Shown piece after piece: positions 22,736-31,247 of a stretch of 34,301 bases of DNA. The notes beneath the pieces were generated by a model. The model was not told the origin of the DNA. It was given only the letters and a program-made list of their open reading frames with translations, and made no database searches. The stretch is taken from assembly GCA_944326635.1 (NCBI GenBank), contig CALVEU010000007.1:1-34301 (forward strand), in the 5' to 3' direction. The stretch comes from Candidatus Gastranaerophilales bacterium (GTDB taxonomy: Bacteria > Cyanobacteriota > Vampirovibrionia > Gastranaerophilales > Gastranaerophilaceae). The position numbers and the translations under genes are program-made. The first letter of the stretch is position 1, and each line of letters starts with the position of its first letter.

Positions 22736-23866
22736 ATGAATTTTACTAATTTATTTAGCAACATTAATCCAAAAGAAGTTATAAAAAACCTACCTGATGC
22801 CGTATTTGTAATTGATTTAGACGGCAGAATTTTGTGGGCTAATGATAAAGCTGCAATAATTTTTGAATGCAAAGCAAATGATTTAAAAGGATTAAACTTT
22901 GATGAAATAGTTGTAGATGGAGTTAGTCTATCAAATAAATCTTATGCAAAAAGAAATTCTGTTGTAACAGGGGCATTCACTGTTGAAGGAAAAGAGTTTT
23001 TTGTAGAAATGAATGCTAAAAAATATGTTGAGCAATACTTTATTACAATCAGAGACATTACTGCAATGACAAATGTTTTGACAATAGCGGAAAGAACAGG
23101 GAGATTAAATAAAGAAAAAAATGTAATGTTTGTTAAAACATCTAACGAATTTAAATCTCCTCTTCAATCTATTATTGGCTTTTCTCAAGCTCTTTTAGAT
23201 GGTCTTGGTGGAGAAATTAATGAAAAACAAAACAAATATGTGAAAATCATTAATAAAAATTCTACGGAATTATTATACTTTATTGATAAATTTATTGAAT
23301 TTGCACAAGCAGAATCATCTCTATTCAACTATAACAACCAACCTTTTGATATTGTAAATACAATACAAACTGTTGCAAAAAATAATGAAAATGCTTTAAA
23401 CGCTAAAAATTTAACAATTGAATTTGATTTTGAAGAATTCAACAAAAAAACAATATACAACGATGAAAATGCTATAAAAATCATTCTTCAAAATATAATA
23501 GAAACATCTATAAAACTTACAGATGTAGGCTCTATCAATATCAGACTTGACCATCCAGAAATGGATTTGGTAGAAAGATGCGGAGCTAAAGTAATTAAAG
23601 ATTCTGATAGTTTTTCATACTTAAGAATAGCAATCTCTGACACAGGAATGGGGCTTGCAGATTCTGAACTTGAAGGAATTTTTGAACCATATACTCAGTT
23701 AGATAAATCACATAAAAAAACATTCTTACGCTCACTAACTTTAGGTACAGCATACACTATGCTTAAACGTATGGGAGGAGCTTTATGGGTAAATTCTGAA
23801 GTAATGAAAGGATCGACATTCTTTATTATTATTCCTGTAGAAAAAGAAATGAAAACTCAAGAATAA
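22736..23866 (+). CDS. PAS-domain sensor with degenerate histidine-kinase core (probable pseudokinase)
   Basis: 376 residues, no transmembrane segment, so cytoplasmic. PAS domain at about 12-115 (L-P-D-A-V-F-V-I-D-L-D-G-R-I-L-W-A-N-D-K-A), then a HisKA-like helix and HATPase_c domain. The H-box reads S-N-E-F-K-S-P-L at 136-143, where S-H-E-L-R-T-P-L is expected, so the phospho-accepting His is Asn137. The N-box reads L-Q-N-I-I-E-T-S-I-K-L-T, with Thr257 for the Mg-binding Asn. D-T-G-M-G (302-306) and F-E-P-Y-T-Q survive, but the second Gly box is L-R-S-L-T-L-G-T instead of G-x-G-L-G-L. It probably cannot autophosphorylate and may act as a signal-dependent scaffold. Shine-Dalgarno AAGGGAAG. 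No response regulator is adjacent; the ABC ATPase follows after 35 bases. Confidence 0.85.
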   Translation: MNFTNLFSNINPKEVIKNLPDAVFVIDLDGRILWANDKAAIIFECKANDLKGLNFDEIVVDGVSLSNKSYAKRNSVVTGAFTVEGKEFFVEMNAKKYVEQYFITIRDITAMTNVLTIAERTGRLNKEKNVMFVKTSNEFKSPLQSIIGFSQALLDGLGGEINEKQNKYVKIINKNSTELLYFIDKFIEFAQAESSLFNYNNQPFDIVNTIQTVAKNNENALNAKNLTIEFDFEEFNKKTIYNDENAIKIILQNIIETSIKLTDVGSINIRLDHPEMDLVERCGAKVIKDSDSFSYLRIAISDTGMGLADSELEGIFEPYTQLDKSHKKTFLRSLTLGTAYTMLKRMGGALWVNSEVMKGSTFFIIIPVEKEMKTQE

Positions 23867-23901
23867 AAAGACTTAATAAACAAATTATAAGAGGGGATTT
23901 A

Positions 23902-24903
23902 ATGAGCAGTGTTATTTTAAAAAACGTAACTAAAATATATGACACAAAAAAAGTTATAGATAATGTTGATTTAACCATAAATGATAAAGAATTTGTGGTA
24001 CTTGTAGGGGCTTCTGGCTGCGGGAAATCCACTCTTTTAAGAATGATAGCAGGTCTTGAAGATATAACAGACGGGGAAATTTTTATCGGAGATAAAAAAG
24101 TAAATAATATTCAACCAAAAGACAGAGATATTGCTTTTGTATTCCAAAGTTACGCACTATATCCACATATGACAGTAAGAGAAAATATTGCATTTGGACT
24201 TAAAATGCGAAAAATAGATAAAGAAACTATTGATAAAAAAGTTAAAGAAGCTGCTGAAATTCTTGATTTAGGCGAATACCTTGATAGAAAACCTAAACAA
24301 CTATCAGGCGGCCAAAGGCAACGTGTTGCATTAGGTCGTGCAATAGTTAGAAACCCAAAAGTTTTCTTAATGGACGAACCTTTATCTAATTTAGATGCAA
24401 AATTACGTGTACAAATGAGATCTGAAATTAAAAAGCTGCATGAAAAATTGCAAACAACTTTTATCTATGTAACCCACGATCAAACAGAAGCTTTGACAAT
24501 GGGAGATAGAGTCGTTGTATTAGATAAAGGTATAATTCAACAGGCTGCAAGCCCTGAAGAAATTTATAATAACCCTGCAAATACTTTCGTTGCAGGATTT
24601 GTCGGTTCTCCACAAATGAACTTTATTTCAAGCGAAAATTTCCCATATAATACAAAAGAAAATGTAACAATAGGAATAAGACCTGAAAAAATGGTATGCG
24701 GCGGTGAAATTAAATTCAATGTTGATATTGAAATCACAGAACTTTTAGGCAGTGAAAAAATCGCATATTTTAACATTGGCGGTCAAAAATGTTCTGCAAA
24801 ACTTCCTGCAGACTTCAATATTGATAAATCTCTTGAATTGAGCATTAATCCAAAAGATTTATACTTCTTTGATAAAAATAGTGGTAAAAGAATTTACGAT
24901 TAA
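23902..24903 (+). CDS. ugpC: ABC transporter ATP-binding protein, MalK/UgpC/MsmX type
   Basis: 333 residues. Nucleotide-binding domain with Walker A G-A-S-G-C-G-K-S-T (36-44), Q-loop F-Q-S-Y-A-L-Y-P-H (81-89), signature L-S-G-G-Q (134-138), Walker B V-F-L-M-D-E-P (154-160) and the His switch T-H-D-Q, followed by the C-terminal OB-fold (TOBE) domain of the MalK group (I-G-I-R-P-E-K-M). This group energises importers of oligosaccharides, glycerol phosphate or polyamines; the symbol is family-level only and the substrate is unknown. No permease or binding protein is in the window. Like MsmX in Bacillus it may be a shared ATPase for several importers. Shine-Dalgarno AGAGGGGA. Possibly co-transcribed with the preceding pseudokinase. 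Confidence 0.9.
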   Translation: MSSVILKNVTKIYDTKKVIDNVDLTINDKEFVVLVGASGCGKSTLLRMIAGLEDITDGEIFIGDKKVNNIQPKDRDIAFVFQSYALYPHMTVRENIAFGLKMRKIDKETIDKKVKEAAEILDLGEYLDRKPKQLSGGQRQRVALGRAIVRNPKVFLMDEPLSNLDAKLRVQMRSEIKKLHEKLQTTFIYVTHDQTEALTMGDRVVVLDKGIIQQAASPEEIYNNPANTFVAGFVGSPQMNFISSENFPYNTKENVTIGIRPEKMVCGGEIKFNVDIEITELLGSEKIAYFNIGGQKCSAKLPADFNIDKSLELSINPKDLYFFDKNSGKRIYD

Positions 24904-25064
24904 TTTTTATTGTCATTGCAATCTTCTTCTACCCATATCACTGTAAAACTAATCGGTTTAGCAAAAGGATTAGTTGTATTCATACTCCAAAAATTGTTTT
25001 GTGCAATAGAATCATAAAACTTAATTTTTTCGGATAATCTTTTTGTATAATCTAACAAATTCAT
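24900..25064 (-). CDS. Small ORF, 54 aa, unknown function
   Basis: ATG at 25064 preceded by AGTAGGGAATTGAATT, a reasonable Shine-Dalgarno. The translation begins M-N-L-L-D-Y-T-K-R-L-S-E-K-I and later has N-P-F-A-K-P-I-S-F-T-V-I-W-V-E-E-D. The stop overlaps the stop of the convergent ABC gene. Its 3' end contains the ATTGTCATTGCAAT string shared with the REP-like repeats. The remaining gap up to 25216 holds a possible rubrerythrin promoter (TATAAT at 25135-25140). Confidence 0.45.
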   Translation of the reverse strand: MNLLDYTKRLSEKIKFYDSIAQNNFWSMNTTNPFAKPISFTVIWVEEDCNDNKN

Positions 25065-25216
25065 AATTCAATTCCCTACTTCTACATAATCCATTATTAA
25101 ATTTTTTATGCAAGATATAATCCGACTCAGGCAGTATAATTTACTATCCTCAATAGTTAATAAGGCTAATATCATCTATTGATAAAACGGAGCAGAATAT
25201 TTTGAGGAGGGAAATT

Positions 25217-25789
25217 ATGAAAGAATTAAAAGGAACAAAAACAGAACAAAACTTAATCAATGCATTCGCCGGAGAATCTCAGGCCAGAAACAGATATACA
25301 TATTTTGCAAAGCAAGCAAAAAGTGAAGGATATGAACAAATTGCAGAAATATTTCTTCAGACAGCAGAAAATGAAAAGGAACATGCAAAACTGTTTTACA
25401 AACATATAGGCAACACTATAGGTAAAGTAAATGCAAACTATCCGTTTGAATTTGGCACAACAGAAGAAAACTTAAAAAGCGCAGCCTCTGGAGAGAATGA
25501 AGAATGGACAACTCTTTACGCAAATAGTGAAAAAATAGCAAGAGAAGAAGGTTTCGATGAAATTGCAGATACTTTCAAACATGTAATAGAAGCAGAAAAA
25601 CATCACGAAAAAAGATATTTAAAATTATTAGAAAACATAAAAAACAATACTGTTTTCTCAAAATCCGAAGATACATACTGGCTTTGCCTAAAATGCGGTT
25701 ATGTACATTTTGGGAAATCTGCTCCTGAAAAATGTCCAAATTGTCATCACCCTAAAGCTTATTTTCAAATATTATGTGAAAATTACTAG
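25217..25789 (+). CDS. rbr: Rubrerythrin
   Basis: Non-haem diiron peroxidase that reduces hydrogen peroxide in anaerobes and microaerophiles, taking electrons through its rubredoxin domain. 190 residues from the ATG at 25217, which lies six bases after GAGGAGGG; the frame opens at a TTG five codons earlier, inside the Shine-Dalgarno, and is rejected. Diiron ligands: the A-F-A-G-E-S-Q-A-R helix, E-N-E-K-E-H, E-E-G-F-D-E-I-A and E-A-E-K-H-H-E. The C-terminal rubredoxin-like iron site is C-L-K-C-G-Y and C-P-N-C-H-H-P. It supports an oxygen-sensitive lifestyle. It sits alone with its own promoter. Confidence 0.96.
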   Translation: MKELKGTKTEQNLINAFAGESQARNRYTYFAKQAKSEGYEQIAEIFLQTAENEKEHAKLFYKHIGNTIGKVNANYPFEFGTTEENLKSAASGENEEWTTLYANSEKIAREEGFDEIADTFKHVIEAEKHHEKRYLKLLENIKNNTVFSKSEDTYWLCLKCGYVHFGKSAPEKCPNCHHPKAYFQILCENY

Positions 25790-25802
25790 ACTATATAAAA
25801 TA

Positions 25803-25880
25803 AAAATGTTACAAAAATACTACTAAAAATAGCTTGATAAACGCAATATTCAACTTTTAGTATTAATATTGTAACATTTT
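25803..25880. repeat. Long imperfect inverted repeat after rubrerythrin
   Basis: Twelve-base perfect arms AAAATGTTACAA (25803-25814) and TTGTAACATTTT (25869-25880), extended inward after a small internal loop by AATACT / AGTATT and AAAA / TTTT. It sits 14 bases after the rbr stop and about 50 before the AsmA-like gene. It could be an rbr terminator (the arm ends in T4), a regulatory stem or a degenerate small element. Confidence 0.55.
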
Positions 25881-25930
25881 GCCGAAATCCTTTAAATTTA
25901 TACATTTTAATCGTATAATCATATCAGGTT

Positions 25931-28900
25931 ATGGGCAGGAATTTTAAATACTTAATAATACTATTTTCATTGACGGTTTTGTATGGCACCTATTACTTTG
26001 GAATACCTGCAATTGTTAACTTGCCTGAAAGAGCAAGTTTTATTGAACAAGCTGTATTTAAAGAAACCGGATATAAAATAAAAATTACGAATCCGTCTTT
26101 AAAAATGGGATTAATTCCTTCTGTATGGCTCAAAGCTGATAAATTTGCCATACTTAATAATGATACCTCAAATGCATTCTGTATCGAAAACCCTTATATA
26201 AACATAAGACTTCTGCCTTTAATTCTTAAAGATTTAGATATTAAATATTTTTCTGCCAATAACGCAACTATTAATCTTTTATTTGACAAAGATTCAAAAC
26301 TGAAACTTGGTCAATATCCACTTGAGCCCAAAATTAAATCCCCACTAAGATTAAAACACGCATCAATTGATATTGATAATTATAATATTAACTTAGAGGA
26401 TAAAATTCAAAATAAAAAAATATTTCTAAACGGTAAATACTTAACAGTTAATAATTTTACAGCTGATAAACATGTTAATTTTTCAACAATTGCAGATTTA
26501 CATACCGGAAAGAAAAAAGCTTCAATCAATGCAGACATCGATTTAAAATTACCACTTACTAAAATATCAGACGACCAATTAGATATTTCTGGGAATATTG
26601 TAAATTTAGATTTATCAGATTTTTCAATATATGCAAAAGCCCTGTCTAAAAACAAAATTAAATCAATTTCAGGATTAATAAATTTCACTGCTAAAACAAA
26701 TATTAAACCTGATAGCCACAAACAAATCAAAACAAGTTTATATATTAATGATTTAGGAATTTTTAAAGATGATATAACCACATCTATCTATCATAAAGGC
26801 AAATTAACCATAAAAACCGATATTAATACTATCAAAAACGGTATTGATATTAACGAGATGAAAATATCTGGAGATGGAATTAAAGCTTTCACAAATGGAC
26901 AAATTACAAAATTAAATTCAAAACTTCCACACCTTGATTTAAAAGTTACAATAAACAAATCAAAAGCTGAAAAAATAATTCCTTTACTTCCTGGGGATGA
27001 AAATTTATGTCCTGACATTAACTTGCTCTTATTAAAAAAGACAGGTTTTTGGGGTGATGTAGCAGGTAATTTAGAAATTAAAGGGAAAGCAGACTTCCCA
27101 GACATAAAAGGCAATATTCTAGTTGCAAACGCATATATGGTAAAACCAATTCCAAATGCAGAAAAAGCAATCATTAAAATTAAATTCATAGGAGATAAAC
27201 TAAATCTCGATGTTAAAGTCCCAACATCTCCAACTGAAACCGTATATGTAAAAGGACCAATTAATCTATACAATGATAAATATGCGGATTTAAATATAAC
27301 AAGTACAAATAATGTTGATTTAAAAACAGCTCAAATTGTACTTAATCCACTTCACGATATTTTACATTTTGAACTTGGGCCTGTTCCTATCATGGATATA
27401 CAAGGGAAAGGTGGTATTAATCTTCACGTTGTAGGCACAAGAGAAAATCCTCACGGCTGGGGACAATTTCATTTCAAAAATGCAACAGTATCATTTTTAG
27501 ATATTCATAATATGGTACTTAATAACGGTTCAGGAACTCTTGATTTTAATAATCAAAATACATTTTTCCAAACAAAAACAGCTACATTAAACGGGCAACC
27601 AATTTCTGTAAAAGGAACATGTTCTCTTATTGGAGAATTAAATTTTGATGTAATAACAAGAAATCAAAACTTAGAAAAACTTTTAAAAACCGTAAAAACA
27701 TCTCCAATGCTTGCAGATATCCAAAAGCTTATTTCACCTATTGAAAATGGTTATGGCAATGCAAATATAAAAATTAATCTTACAGGAAAAGTTAAAGATC
27801 CAAAAGATATCGTATTCAACAAAAATCTTTTTGCAAAAGGTCAAATTGAATTATTATCAAACAAAATAAAACTAAAAGGAGTTCCTGCAACAATTTCTGG
27901 AATTTCAGGCATCTTAAATTTCAATAATATGGATGCAGATTTTAAACTTGCATCTCATTTAGATAAATCACAGATTAATATAAACGGAAAAATTAAAGAT
28001 AACAACTGTGATACAACAATAGTTTCAAATAAATTTAATATTGGAGACGGTATAGAATTTTTACCTCCTGAATTTAAAATACCTTACAAAAAAGATCTTG
28101 CTACAATTAATACAAGTTTTGTCGGTAAATATAAAGGGAGTTTAGAAAACATTAATTTCGATAATGTTTATTTTAAAGGTAAAATTTACTCAAATAAAGG
28201 AGCAAAAAGTTCGATCATAGTTAACAATAGTTCATTTGAATTAAACAATTCAAACTTCAAATTACCACTTTTAAAAGGAACATTTAAAAACAGCCCTTAT
28301 AATATTTCTTTAAATATTTCAAAAATGTTTGATAAACACAGAGTTGTAAACGGAAATTGCAAAATAACATCTCTTGATCTTAATCTTATAAATGATCAGG
28401 CACTTCAATATATTTTACCTCCTGATTTGGCTAAACAATTCAAAGATATTGATTTTCTTAACGGTAATATTAATTTATCTGCAAGAGTAAGGAATAATAA
28501 TCTTAATGCATTCACAAAACTTGATGATATAAGTCTATTATACAAACCAAAACATTTAAAACTTACTATTAATAGCGGAAATGTTCTACTAAAGAATAAT
28601 TTGCTGAACTTAAATAAAATCAATGCACAATTAGGCGAAATGCCTGTGTTCATTAACGGTTCTGTTGCAAATATTGAAAAAGATCCTAATCTTAACTTAT
28701 ATATTAATGCAAAACCAACTCAAGAATTTTTTGATCAATTTTTCAACAACAAATCAGTATATCCTATAAAAATAAAAGGGGATGTAATTTTATCTTCAAA
28801 ATTACATGGTACACTTAATAATCTAAACGAAAAATCTATCCTAAAAATTGCAGATAACTCTAGCATTTATTACATGGGGGCTTCTATCGGAGATATTGAA

Positions 28901-30385
28901 AACCCTGTAAAAATAACTGTCGATAATACTTATTTACCTAACAAAATCAGAATAAATCATCTTCAATATGACAAAATTATCACATCACAGAATAATAAAC
29001 CTTATGTAAATACCCAACTTAATGCTCAAGGGACAGTAAATCTAATCAGTGATAATTTAATAGGATTCAATGATTTTAAGGTTAAAACTCAAACACCTAC
29101 CGATGCAAAAATATTTAACATAATTTTTAGAAAACCGTTTATGAAACAAGGAGTATTTACATCTGACCTAATCTTAAACGGAACATCTTTGAACCCAAAA
29201 ATAAAAGGAAAACTAAATATCACAAGTATTGATATTCCATTTTTCGATTCAACAATTAACGATGTAAATCTTGATTTTAAACAAGACAAAATCTTTATTA
29301 CAAGCAAAGGTACAGTACTTACAAATGATGTATTGCTAAATGCGGAAATGAAAAACCAATTAATTCCGCCATACACTGTGAATAACTTAAAAATCAAACT
29401 GGCAGATTTAAATGTTAATAAAATCACAGATACTATAAGAGATATAGAAGCTGAAGCAATTAGAAATCAAAACATAAATGCTCCTACAACTTTACAGCCA
29501 TTTGATATTTCTCAAGTAATAATCCACAAAGCATTTATTGAAGCTGACAAAATTCAAGTAAGAAATATTAACGCAAAGAATTTTACAACTAATTTAAGTC
29601 TGAATAAAGAAGGACTTGCAGATGTTAAAGACTTTAAATTTAATATCGCAGAAGGGACTGTAACCGGGCAATTTAAACACAATCTAAATTCTCATAAAAC
29701 AGATCTTGATATAACATTAAATAATGCAAATGCACTCATAATGTCAGAAGCCTTATTTGATTTAAAAGGCCAAGTATATGGTTCAGTAGATGGCGGATTT
29801 AAGCTTCACTGCACTGGAGATTCTCAAGAAGACTGCTTCAGAACACTATCTGGCGATGGGATATTCAAAATTGCAGATGGGAAAATGCCAAAACTCGGAT
29901 CTTTAGAATACTTATTAAAAGCAGGGAACTTGCTCAAAGGCGGATTTACAGGGCTATCAATTAATAGCATTATTGATTTAATAACACCATTAAAAACCGG
30001 GGATTTTGACAGCATATATGGCGATATTCATCTAAAAGACGGTATTGCAAATAATATAAATATATATTCAGACGGACATGATTTAAATATGTATATGACA
30101 GGCTCATACAATCTTTTAACATCAATTGCCGATATGAAAATTTATGGAAGCCTTACTAAAAACATAACTACGGTATTCGGTAAAATTAAAAACGCATCTT
30201 TAAATACATTATTTAATACAATCCCAGGAATTAACGACGCAACAGAAAAATTGTTACTACAAGAAGATATTGGTAAAATTCCAAACATCAAAGATGCTAC
30301 AAACATATACAGAATATTTGCCGTTGACATCAACGGCGACATCAACGGCACAAATTATGTAAAAAGCTTCAGATGGGTTAAATAA
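25931..30385 (+). CDS. Large AsmA-like envelope protein (TamB/YhdP/AsmA superfamily)
   Basis: 1484 residues with one N-terminal transmembrane anchor (about residues 5-27) and a very long, beta-rich, repetitive periplasmic part dominated by Asn, Lys, Ile, Leu and Asp: N-I-N-G-K-I, L-N-L-N-K-I-N and similar. The C-terminal part has the AsmA-like domain (G-D-G-I-F-K-I-A-D-G-K-M, I-Y-G-D-I-H-L-K-D-G, D-L-N-M-Y-M-T-G-S-Y-N-L). Proteins of this superfamily form long hydrophobic grooves and are proposed to move phospholipids to the outer membrane; which branch this is cannot be decided by eye. It implies a diderm envelope. TATAAT at 25914-25919 leaves a leader of only a few bases, with AGG just before the ATG. 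Confidence 0.85.
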   Translation: MGRNFKYLIILFSLTVLYGTYYFGIPAIVNLPERASFIEQAVFKETGYKIKITNPSLKMGLIPSVWLKADKFAILNNDTSNAFCIENPYINIRLLPLILKDLDIKYFSANNATINLLFDKDSKLKLGQYPLEPKIKSPLRLKHASIDIDNYNINLEDKIQNKKIFLNGKYLTVNNFTADKHVNFSTIADLHTGKKKASINADIDLKLPLTKISDDQLDISGNIVNLDLSDFSIYAKALSKNKIKSISGLINFTAKTNIKPDSHKQIKTSLYINDLGIFKDDITTSIYHKGKLTIKTDINTIKNGIDINEMKISGDGIKAFTNGQITKLNSKLPHLDLKVTINKSKAEKIIPLLPGDENLCPDINLLLLKKTGFWGDVAGNLEIKGKADFPDIKGNILVANAYMVKPIPNAEKAIIKIKFIGDKLNLDVKVPTSPTETVYVKGPINLYNDKYADLNITSTNNVDLKTAQIVLNPLHDILHFELGPVPIMDIQGKGGINLHVVGTRENPHGWGQFHFKNATVSFLDIHNMVLNNGSGTLDFNNQNTFFQTKTATLNGQPISVKGTCSLIGELNFDVITRNQNLEKLLKTVKTSPMLADIQKLISPIENGYGNANIKINLTGKVKDPKDIVFNKNLFAKGQIELLSNKIKLKGVPATISGISGILNFNNMDADFKLASHLDKSQININGKIKDNNCDTTIVSNKFNIGDGIEFLPPEFKIPYKKDLATINTSFVGKYKGSLENINFDNVYFKGKIYSNKGAKSSIIVNNSSFELNNSNFKLPLLKGTFKNSPYNISLNISKMFDKHRVVNGNCKITSLDLNLINDQALQYILPPDLAKQFKDIDFLNGNINLSARVRNNNLNAFTKLDDISLLYKPKHLKLTINSGNVLLKNNLLNLNKINAQLGEMPVFINGSVANIEKDPNLNLYINAKPTQEFFDQFFNNKSVYPIKIKGDVILSSKLHGTLNNLNEKSILKIADNSSIYYMGASIGDIENPVKITVDNTYLPNKIRINHLQYDKIITSQNNKPYVNTQLNAQGTVNLISDNLIGFNDFKVKTQTPTDAKIFNIIFRKPFMKQGVFTSDLILNGTSLNPKIKGKLNITSIDIPFFDSTINDVNLDFKQDKIFITSKGTVLTNDVLLNAEMKNQLIPPYTVNNLKIKLADLNVNKITDTIRDIEAEAIRNQNINAPTTLQPFDISQVIIHKAFIEADKIQVRNINAKNFTTNLSLNKEGLADVKDFKFNIAEGTVTGQFKHNLNSHKTDLDITLNNANALIMSEALFDLKGQVYGSVDGGFKLHCTGDSQEDCFRTLSGDGIFKIADGKMPKLGSLEYLLKAGNLLKGGFTGLSINSIIDLITPLKTGDFDSIYGDIHLKDGIANNINIYSDGHDLNMYMTGSYNLLTSIADMKIYGSLTKNITTVFGKIKNASLNTLFNTIPGINDATEKLLLQEDIGKIPNIKDATNIYRIFAVDINGDINGTNYVKSFRWVK

Positions 30386-30390
30386 AAAAA

Positions 30391-31206
30391 TTATTCAAAA
30401 TTATATATTTTATTACAATAACTTTGACTTCCATTCACACACTTTATATAATCCATATTTTCTTTATACAAAACCCAAGCAGTACATCCAGACCCATTAT
30501 ACCAACCAGAATGAGAATCAGCATTTGGGGCACATGATAATGTACTTTCAGAATGAGTATCTAAAGCTCCTCTTGGAATAATCTTATTTTTATTTACATG
30601 AAAAGTAAAAGTATCAACTCCCCAACGATTTGGCAACCTATCCCCATTTATATCTGCAATAATATTAAAGCAATAATCTAAATAAACACATCCTGAAGTT
30701 AATTGTTGTTGATCCTGAATACCAAAACCAATAACAATGCCATCTTCCATTATTAGACCTTGATTTGAAGTTATTTTATCTACGGTTTTATTTCTCAAAT
30801 CCTTTCTATTACTACTTACAAAACATTTTTTTGAAGAAAATTTTGAACAAACAGTAACACCTTTAATATATTTAGAAAAATATTCTGTTAATATTTCAGA
30901 ATAATTTTCTTTAGTTAACCCCCAATTTGTTGGATCTCCATATTCTTCTAATATTAAAGTATAAGCATTTGATATAGTAGAATATGTTTTTTTTAATCTT
31001 ACAACTGTCTCTTTTTCCCTTTGATTTGCAATCAATGCTGGTATTGTCATTGCAGCAACAACTCCAATTATTCCTAAAGTTATTAGTACCTCTGCTAACG
31101 TAAATCCAAATCTGTCATTGCGAGACTTTTGTCGAAGAAATCCAGCTTTTGGGGTTAATAATAGGCTAGATTCTTTCGTGGATTCCCCCTCAGAATGACT
31201 ATACAT
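30391..31206 (-). CDS. Pseudopilin / prepilin-like protein, probably phase-variable, with repeat-encoded leader (pseudopilin 6)
   Basis: 271 residues from ATG 31206. The processing site D-R-F-G|F-T-L-A-E-V-L-I-T-L-G-I-I-G-V-V-A-A lies 33 residues in, much later than usual; the leader before it is translated from an 86-bp REP-like palindrome (31114-31199). The body has Cys pairs, D-I-N-G-D-R-L-P-N-R-W-G-V-D-T-F-T-F and a tail like that of pseudopilin 5 (C-T-A-W-V-L-Y-K-E-N-M-D-Y-I-K-C). ATG 31206 has no good Shine-Dalgarno. ATG 31268 does (GAAGGGAGCGAAAT), but a G10 tract puts it off-frame: ten G ends in TAG after 12 codons, eleven G would read through to this ORF. Confidence 0.85.
   Translation of the reverse strand: MYSHSEGESTKESSLLLTPKAGFLRQKSRNDRFGFTLAEVLITLGIIGVVAAMTIPALIANQREKETVVRLKKTYSTISNAYTLILEEYGDPTNWGLTKENYSEILTEYFSKYIKGVTVCSKFSSKKCFVSSNRKDLRNKTVDKITSNQGLIMEDGIVIGFGIQDQQQLTSGCVYLDYCFNIIADINGDRLPNRWGVDTFTFHVNKNKIIPRGALDTHSESTLSCAPNADSHSGWYNGSGCTAWVLYKENMDYIKCVNGSQSYCNKIYNFE
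31114..31199. repeat. 86-bp REP-like palindrome inside the pseudopilin 6 leader
   Basis: The ends GTCATTGCGAG (from 31114) and CTCAGAATGAC (to 31199) are inverted copies, nine of eleven bases matching, and both arms continue with related AATCCAGC / GCTAGATT and GAAGAAAT / ATTCTTTC strings. The same units occur at 3542-3673. It carries no stop in the pseudopilin frame and encodes about 29 leader residues. Confidence 0.75.
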
Positions 31207-31237
31207 GCTACCAACTTGTGAAGTAAGCGCTAAATTG

Positions 31238-31247
31238 CCCCCCCCCC
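31238..31247 (-). repeat. G10 homopolymer, candidate phase-variation switch of pseudopilin 6
   Basis: Ten G on the coding (minus) strand, seven codons after ATG 31268, which has a Shine-Dalgarno AGGGAG. With ten G the peptide M-K-K-F-K-K-G-G-G-G-A-I ends at TAG (31230-31232). With eleven G the frame continues ...G-N-L-A-L-T-S-Q-V-G-S-M-Y-S... into the pseudopilin. On the plus strand the flank GCTAAATTG-C10-G matches the tract at 20069-20078. Confidence 0.7.

Noticed and set aside
25202-25216. TTG start for rubrerythrin
   Set aside because: It lies within the Shine-Dalgarno region; the ATG at 25217 has ideal spacing and matches the family N-terminus.
26791-27273. 160-codon and similar minus-strand frames under the AsmA-like gene
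   Set aside because: Antisense shadows of a repetitive beta-rich gene; compositionally hydrophobic with no start signals.
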